DNA from: Deltaproteobacteria bacterium
GTDB taxonomy: Bacteria > Desulfobacterota > Desulfobulbia > Desulfobulbales > Desulfobulbaceae
Reading direction: 5' to 3'
Assembly (NCBI GenBank): GCA_024277485.1
Contig: JAJRVA010000103.1
Location: forward strand, 1 to 10,718
DNA length: 10,718 nt
The position numbers and the translations under genes were made by a program. Of the stretch, positions 6,748 to 10,718 are shown in pieces. Within the stretch, counting starts at the first letter, position 1. Every line of letters begins with the position of its first letter. The notes beneath the pieces are model-generated. The model had not been told where the DNA came from. It worked only from the letters and a program-made list of their open reading frames with translations, and searched no databases.

Positions 6748-6782
6748 AATCAGGGTGAACTTCTGTTCACCCTGATTTGTTT
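6748..6782 (+). terminator. Perfect 13-bp hairpin between dctP and dctQ
   Basis: AATCAGGGTGAAC (6748-6760), loop TTCT, and GTTCACCCTGATT (6765-6777) form a perfect stem, followed by TGTTTC. The T-run is short, so termination would be partial. In binding-protein transporter operons such a hairpin after the binding-protein gene often lets it be made in excess, by partial termination or by protecting the 3' end of the shorter mRNA. Confidence 0.65.
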
Positions 6783-6822
6783 CGAGACGTATTATCCATG
6801 ACATAAAGAGAAAAAGTACGGT

Positions 6823-7362
6823 ATGGAAAAGCAACGGGTGAGCCTGTTAGACAGGGCTGAGGAAATCTTGATTTCGATTTTCCTGGGTGCGTCTACTCTC
6901 CTTGTCTTTGCACAGGTTGTCGCGAGGTATGCCTTTAACAGCGGCTTTACCTGGGCCCCGGAACTTGTTGAGCACATGTTTCTGTGGACGGTGATGATCG
7001 GGGCCTCATACGGGGTGAAACACGGGGTGCATCTGGGTGTTGACATCCTGGTGGCAAAATTTAAGCCTGATGTACGCAGGTGGGTCATGCTGTCAGCGAT
7101 TGGTATATCTCTCTTGTTCACGACCGGCATGTTTTATCTTTCTATTTTTTATGTACTCGGGGCATACAGAATGGAGTTGATGACCGTGGATCTGGAAATA
7201 CCGCAGTGGATTCCATATCTCGCTCTTCCTTTTGGTTTCGGATTGATAACCATTCGCTTCCTGCAGGTGGCCTGGTTGGTATACACAGGGAAAAAGGGCA
7301 AGATTACCCAGAGCAACGAGCCGGTTCCAGATTCTGACGAAGAACTCGTTATTGCAGAATAA
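6823..7362 (+). CDS. dctQ: TRAP transporter small membrane subunit DctQ
   Basis: DctQ is the four-helix subunit that pairs with DctM to form the inner-membrane part of a sodium-driven TRAP transporter. The 179-residue protein has four hydrophobic segments (about 14-34, 48-64, 88-112, 128-153). It also has the family signature: Trp44, Glu50 and Trp55 in the second helix region, a glycine pair MIGASYG, and HGVHLGVDI at 67-75. The C-terminus is acidic and cytoplasmic. The ATG at 6823 has only a poor purine-rich AAAGAG upstream, so translation may be weaker than that of dctP. It lies 115 bases after dctP, separated by the hairpin, and 27 bases before dctM. Confidence 0.93.
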   Translation: MEKQRVSLLDRAEEILISIFLGASTLLVFAQVVARYAFNSGFTWAPELVEHMFLWTVMIGASYGVKHGVHLGVDILVAKFKPDVRRWVMLSAIGISLLFTTGMFYLSIFYVLGAYRMELMTVDLEIPQWIPYLALPFGFGLITIRFLQVAWLVYTGKKGKITQSNEPVPDSDEELVIAE

Positions 7363-7389
7363 AATGATGATCTCGACAGAGTAGGACTC

Positions 7390-8694
7390 ATGGAAGCAAC
7401 CGTTATTTTTGCTGTTCTTGCCGTCTTGCTGCTGGCCGGTGTACCCATCGCCATCTGTCTCGGCCTGTCGTCGGCAATTTACCTCCTTCTTTTTTATCCT
7501 ATCCCGGAGTGGTCCAATACCACGTCAATCATGGCCGGGATACTGCCGAACAAGTTTGGTGCGACCATGGAGCATTTTACCCTCATGGCCATTCCCTTCT
7601 TTATCGTCAGTTCAAATTCTCTCTCCACCGGAGGGGTGGCACGCCGTATTATCCGTTTTACCAATGCCCTGGTCGGCAGGATGAGCGGCGGCCTGGCCAT
7701 GGCCGGGATTCTCGCCTGTATCATGTTCGCCGCGGTTTCAGGGTCGAGTCCGGCAACTGTCGTGGCAATCGGTTCCATCATGATTCCCGGTATGGTTGAT
7801 GCCGGCTACTCAAAGAGATTTTCCGTGGGCTCCATTGCCACAGCCGGAAGCCTCGGTATCCTGATTCCGCCCTCCATTGTCATGATCGTGTATGCGGTTG
7901 CAACCGAACAGTCGGTGGGCAAGATGTTCATCGCCGGCATTGTCCCCGGTCTGATGCTTGGCGCAATGCTGCTTGTGGTAACCTGGATTACGGCCAAGCG
8001 GAAAAACATGCCGTGTCAGGAAAAGCCAACCTTGAAAGAGTTGTGGTTGTCCTTTGTCGATGCCATCTGGGGGCTGCTGCTGGTGGTCATGATCATCGGC
8101 GGTATCTACGGCGGTATATTCACTCCCACGGAAGCGGCTGCCGTTGCTGCCGTGTATGCCGCGTTTATTTCCCTTTTTATCTATCGCGACATGGGATTCA
8201 AGGACATCCCCCATGTGATGCTTGAGTCGGCCAAGATGACGGCCATGCTGCTGTTCATCATCGCCTGTGCCATGATTTTCGCCCATGTCCTCACCATGGA
8301 ACGCATCCCCCAGTCCATTGCCGAGTGGCTGGTGGCACGGGACATGAGTTGGTGGATGTTCCTGCTCATGGTGAATATCATTCTCTGGTTTGCCGGGGAT
8401 TTCATGGAGCCTTCCTCGATCATCCTGATTCTGGCCCCTATTTTCTTTCCCATCGCCATGGCCCTTGATATTGATCCCATCCATCTGGGGATTGTCATGA
8501 CCCTGAACATGGAAGTGGGAATGATTACACCACCGGTTGGGCTGAACCTGTATGTTGCGTCAGGTCTTTCCGGGATGCGTCTGGAGGACGTCACCAAGGC
8601 GGCCCTGCCGTGGATGCTTGTCATGATTGCCGCCCTGATACTGGTTACCTACATACCGGGAATCAGTCTTTTTCTGGTTGACCTGCTTTACTGA
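7390..8694 (+). CDS. dctM: TRAP transporter large membrane subunit DctM
   Basis: DctM is the transport subunit, which moves the dicarboxylate across the inner membrane with sodium. At 434 residues it is the usual family length, almost wholly hydrophobic with about a dozen helices. Conserved signatures are SGSSPAT (117-123) followed by GSIMIPGM and AGY, GILIPPS (156-162), GIFTPTEAA (242-250), DFMEPSS (337-343), and GMITPPVGLNL (377-387); the two internal repeats carry the re-entrant hairpins. The ATG at 7390 has TAGGA at 7382-7386. Translation is probably linked to dctQ by the short gap. No QM fusion is present. The order P-Q-M and the neighbouring malic enzyme favour C4-dicarboxylate over other TRAP substrates such as sialic acid. 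Confidence 0.95.
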   Translation: MEATVIFAVLAVLLLAGVPIAICLGLSSAIYLLLFYPIPEWSNTTSIMAGILPNKFGATMEHFTLMAIPFFIVSSNSLSTGGVARRIIRFTNALVGRMSGGLAMAGILACIMFAAVSGSSPATVVAIGSIMIPGMVDAGYSKRFSVGSIATAGSLGILIPPSIVMIVYAVATEQSVGKMFIAGIVPGLMLGAMLLVVTWITAKRKNMPCQEKPTLKELWLSFVDAIWGLLLVVMIIGGIYGGIFTPTEAAAVAAVYAAFISLFIYRDMGFKDIPHVMLESAKMTAMLLFIIACAMIFAHVLTMERIPQSIAEWLVARDMSWWMFLLMVNIILWFAGDFMEPSSIILILAPIFFPIAMALDIDPIHLGIVMTLNMEVGMITPPVGLNLYVASGLSGMRLEDVTKAALPWMLVMIAALILVTYIPGISLFLVDLLY

Positions 8695-8733
8695 ATCTGA
8701 TCCGGAACCGCAGAAAACCCGGGTGCCGTTCAG

Positions 8734-8762
8734 TATGCGCTCACCTGCTTTTGTGAACGCAT
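8734..8762 (+). terminator. Imperfect hairpin downstream of dctM
   Basis: ATGCGCTCAC (8735-8744) and GTGAACGCAT (8753-8762) pair at nine of ten positions around an eight-base loop CTGCTTTT. No T-run follows, so it may be a 3'-end stabiliser more than an intrinsic terminator. It sits in the 128-base gap before the hemerythrin-like gene. That gap also holds a 10-base palindrome TGCTGCAGCA at 8775-8784, which could be an operator or chance. Confidence 0.25.
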
Positions 8763-8822
8763 GAAGTCCGTACCTGCTGCAGCACAATCCGGGTAACAAC
8801 AAAGTAAAAGAGGAGGGAATAA

Positions 8823-9239
8823 ATGAGTCAGACCAAAATGTTCCGGGACCAGCACGATGAACTGCTGAAAATAGCCACGGAGATATCGGCATATTTAGAC
8901 GTTGACAAACTCTCGGGGGATGCTGGTGAAGTCAGGGGATTGTTGTCCCAGTTGTTAGGCAAACTGAGTGTTCACCTGTCAATGGAGGACAAGGCGCTTT
9001 ATCCAAAACTGTCAGAGCATCCTGATGAGCGCGTCAGATCCATGGCCAGAAGTTTTATGGAAGAAATGGGGGGTATTGGTGAAGCAGTGAACGAGTACAA
9101 GAGCAAGTGGTCGAGTAGCCTGGAAATCCAGAAGGACCCAGGTGATTTTATTGAGCAGACAAAAAGTCTTTTTGATGCACTGTCGAAAAGAATCGAAAGA
9201 GAAAATTCTGAATTATACAAGGTCGTAGATGAGCTGTAG
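8823..9239 (+). CDS. Hemerythrin-like (HHE domain) protein with missing iron ligands
   Basis: The ATG at 8823 has AGGAGG at 8811-8816, six bases upstream. The 138-residue protein is all helical and soluble, with no signal peptide. Hemerythrin-fold features are FRDQHDEL (His11) in helix one, HLSMEDKALYPKL (His51, Glu55) in helix two, and a last helix with ERENSELY (Glu127, Glu130). A canonical domain binds two irons with five His, one Glu and one Asp. Here the third-helix His is absent (MEEMGGIGEAV) and the fourth-helix H-x3-E has Arg123 in place of His, leaving two canonical His. A full diiron oxygen-binding site is therefore unlikely; a mono-iron or non-metal role is possible. I recall similar proteins in other proteobacteria, so the loss may be a subfamily trait. 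It stands alone between dctM and a convergent permease. Confidence 0.85.
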   Translation: MSQTKMFRDQHDELLKIATEISAYLDVDKLSGDAGEVRGLLSQLLGKLSVHLSMEDKALYPKLSEHPDERVRSMARSFMEEMGGIGEAVNEYKSKWSSSLEIQKDPGDFIEQTKSLFDALSKRIERENSELYKVVDEL

Positions 9240-9275
9240 CGCAGCTTTCCAGGATGCCGTTTTCGCTTCACGCCT

Positions 9276-9327
9276 GAGAGTGTTGCGTCTGCCAGGCACG
9301 TGAATGAGCTGCCGAACACCTCTTTTT
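9276..9327 (+). terminator. Possible intrinsic terminator after the hemerythrin-like gene
   Basis: GAG-A-GTGTT (9276-9284, one bulged A) pairs with AACACCTC (9315-9322), immediately followed by TTTTT (9323-9327). The loop is long (about 30 bases), which weakens the call. A second short hairpin (CCGGT/ACCGG, 9335-9348) and a bulged one (GGAGA..GATC/GATCTCTCC, 9347-9371) follow before the convergent gene. Nothing else is seen in 9240-9420. Confidence 0.3.
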
Positions 9328-9420
9328 ACAGCAACCGGTTAACACCGGAGAGGGGATCGAGTGATCTCTCCTGACAGGGGCTCCCTCACCGGCACCAAAA
9401 TTACGTCCTGGCGGAAGAAA

Positions 9421-10614
9421 TCAGTCCTCTTTTATGGCAACGAGAGGTTCAAGATTTGCAAGTCGGATAACCGGGATGGCCGCACCGACGAGACAGACAC
9501 TGATCCCTGCCAGCATGGCCAGGAGACTGAAGAGTATATTGAGCGTTGAAAAGGAAGCATAGGCACCCAGTTTGCTCAAGAGATCAAAATTGCCTGCCAG
9601 GTGACGGATCAGGTAATTACCGATTCCCACCCCCAGAAGTCCTCCTATCAGGCTTATTATAGCTGCTTCGCTCAGGAACATCTTCATGATGTGGGCTCTG
9701 TGCGCGCCGATCGCTCTTAAAATGCCCACCTCGCGGCGCCTTTCATTGGCCAGGGCTGTAAAGGTCGACCAGGCAAGAAGGACAGCCAGAGCTGACGAGA
9801 TAAGGATAGTGATTGAGAACACCTGGGTAATGTCTTTGAGTGTCGCTCTGACATCAGCACCGATGCTGCCTCGTGTCATGATACCGATATTGGGATGTAG
9901 ACCCTGGATTTTGTCGGCCACTGCATCAAGGTCAAGTCCCGGTTTTACCTTGACGAAAATAATTGAAATCATGCCGGGTTTGTAACTGCCTGCGACCGAG
10001 GCGGAGATCCGGTTAAGATCTTCGACCCGCATGAACGTCCCATGGTCAAGTCCGGTACCTGTTTCCTGCAGGTGCCCGACGACTTTGACCTTGTGGTTGA
10101 ATAGGGTCGGGGTGTCGATCAGGCCTAAGTATTCATATACGTAGCTGCCGACATACACTTCACCGTCGTTTAAAGGCGGCGGGTCGTTGGTGAACCAGGG
10201 AGAAACGACAAAGTCGGTTTCCGGGTCAAAGGCAATGACCTGTGACTCAACTATACTGCAGCAGCCTGATTCCAGGGTCTCCAGGTAGATCTGGAAGGTT
10301 GCCGCCTTCACTTCAGGTATGGCGGCGACTGATTCGTAGACACCCCTGTCCATGTAAAAATCTTTTTTCTTGCTTTCAAGGATGAACTCTTCGGCTTCAT
10401 CGATAGCCTCCACCGGAACCAGAACAAGGTCAGCGCCGAGTTTTTTTGATGCGGCTTCAATGTCGTCCTGCACTGCACGGTTAAAAAGCAGGGCAAAGAC
10501 GAGCAGGGAGACGAGCAGAGAGACGGCAAGTGCCAGGACAATATTCCGAAAAATTTTCCTGGAAACGGTTTTCCAGGCAATGAGCAGGATGGAGTCTAAA
10601 CCTTTTCTGGACAT
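9421..10614 (-). CDS. ABC transporter permease, FtsX/MacB type
   Basis: The 397-residue protein has the MacB/FtsX permease plan: a first transmembrane helix (about 24-44), a large periplasmic domain (about 45-265), and three C-terminal helices (about 266-288, 315-337, 358-383). The cytoplasmic loop between helices two and three carries NERRREVGILRAIGAHR (290-306), the conserved segment that couples to the ATPase. The C-terminus ends LEPLVAIKED, typical of the family. The periplasmic domain has a Cys pair (118-119) next to FDPETDF. Such permeases act in mechanotransmission, lipoprotein or small-molecule export, or metal-linked systems. A link to the iron-uptake permeases near P19/FTR1 clusters is only a recollection. 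An ATPase is required and is not in the window, so it probably lies right of the edge. ATG 10614 is the only start after an in-frame stop at 10642-10644, and no Shine-Dalgarno precedes it. Confidence 0.9.
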   Translation of the reverse strand: MSRKGLDSILLIAWKTVSRKIFRNIVLALAVSLLVSLLVFALLFNRAVQDDIEAASKKLGADLVLVPVEAIDEAEEFILESKKKDFYMDRGVYESVAAIPEVKAATFQIYLETLESGCCSIVESQVIAFDPETDFVVSPWFTNDPPPLNDGEVYVGSYVYEYLGLIDTPTLFNHKVKVVGHLQETGTGLDHGTFMRVEDLNRISASVAGSYKPGMISIIFVKVKPGLDLDAVADKIQGLHPNIGIMTRGSIGADVRATLKDITQVFSITILISSALAVLLAWSTFTALANERRREVGILRAIGAHRAHIMKMFLSEAAIISLIGGLLGVGIGNYLIRHLAGNFDLLSKLGAYASFSTLNILFSLLAMLAGISVCLVGAAIPVIRLANLEPLVAIKED

Positions 10615-10718
10615 GGTATATGTGTAAAAAAATAAGCGGGTTCAATTTGAAAACAGTCAGTATCTATACATGGACTGATGAAGGAAAGCAAAAAAAAACA
10701 GGCGGTAAACAAAAAAAC

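Noticed and set aside
7810..8484. A 224-codon open frame on the - strand inside dctM
   Set aside because: The translation is rich in His, Gly and Asp, which is the usual reflection of a hydrophobic membrane protein on the other strand.
9361..9549. A 62-codon open frame on the + strand after the hemerythrin-like gene
   Set aside because: It overlaps the end of the convergent permease, has no ribosome site and its translation is low-complexity and charged.

Overview
The window looks like chromosomal DNA from an anaerobic or microaerobic Desulfobacterota (old Deltaproteobacteria) relative, perhaps near Desulfobulbales. This rests on gene content: a KamA-type radical SAM aminomutase, a small exported monoheme cytochrome c, a TRAP dicarboxylate transporter next to malic enzyme, a hemerythrin-like protein, and short intergenic gaps with strong Shine-Dalgarno sites. 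The placement is inference, since there is no rRNA or tRNA gene to confirm it. I saw no mobile element, CRISPR array or prophage.

Region 1 (1-2211, + strand) is a compact run of envelope genes of unknown function. It holds the likely tail of an upstream gene, a secreted 204-aa protein, a membrane-anchored coiled-coil protein with PilO-like features, an 85-aa two-helix membrane protein whose start is ambiguous, and a 135-aa lipoprotein. The close packing and overlaps suggest one operon. This is the least understood part of the window.

Region 2 (2208-3739, - strand) holds a KamA-family lysine 2,3-aminomutase-like enzyme. Downstream of it, with its own plausible promoter, is a small exported monoheme cytochrome c that converges on the lipoprotein gene with a 4-base overlap.

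Region 3 (3820-8694, + strand) reads as a C4-dicarboxylate module. A large NAD-type malic enzyme is followed by a near-consensus sigma-70 promoter and then dctP, dctQ and dctM of a TRAP transporter. A perfect 13-bp hairpin lies between dctP and dctQ, where it could let the binding protein be made in excess over the membrane subunits. The natural reading is malate (or fumarate/succinate) uptake followed by oxidative decarboxylation of malate to pyruvate.

Region 4 (8823-10718) has a hemerythrin-like protein that lacks several canonical iron ligands. It converges with an FtsX/MacB-type ABC permease on the - strand whose partners lie beyond the right edge. I found no clear case for a wholly new system. 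The best leads are the envelope cluster, the degenerate hemerythrin and the Gly-for-Arg active-site change in the malic enzyme.
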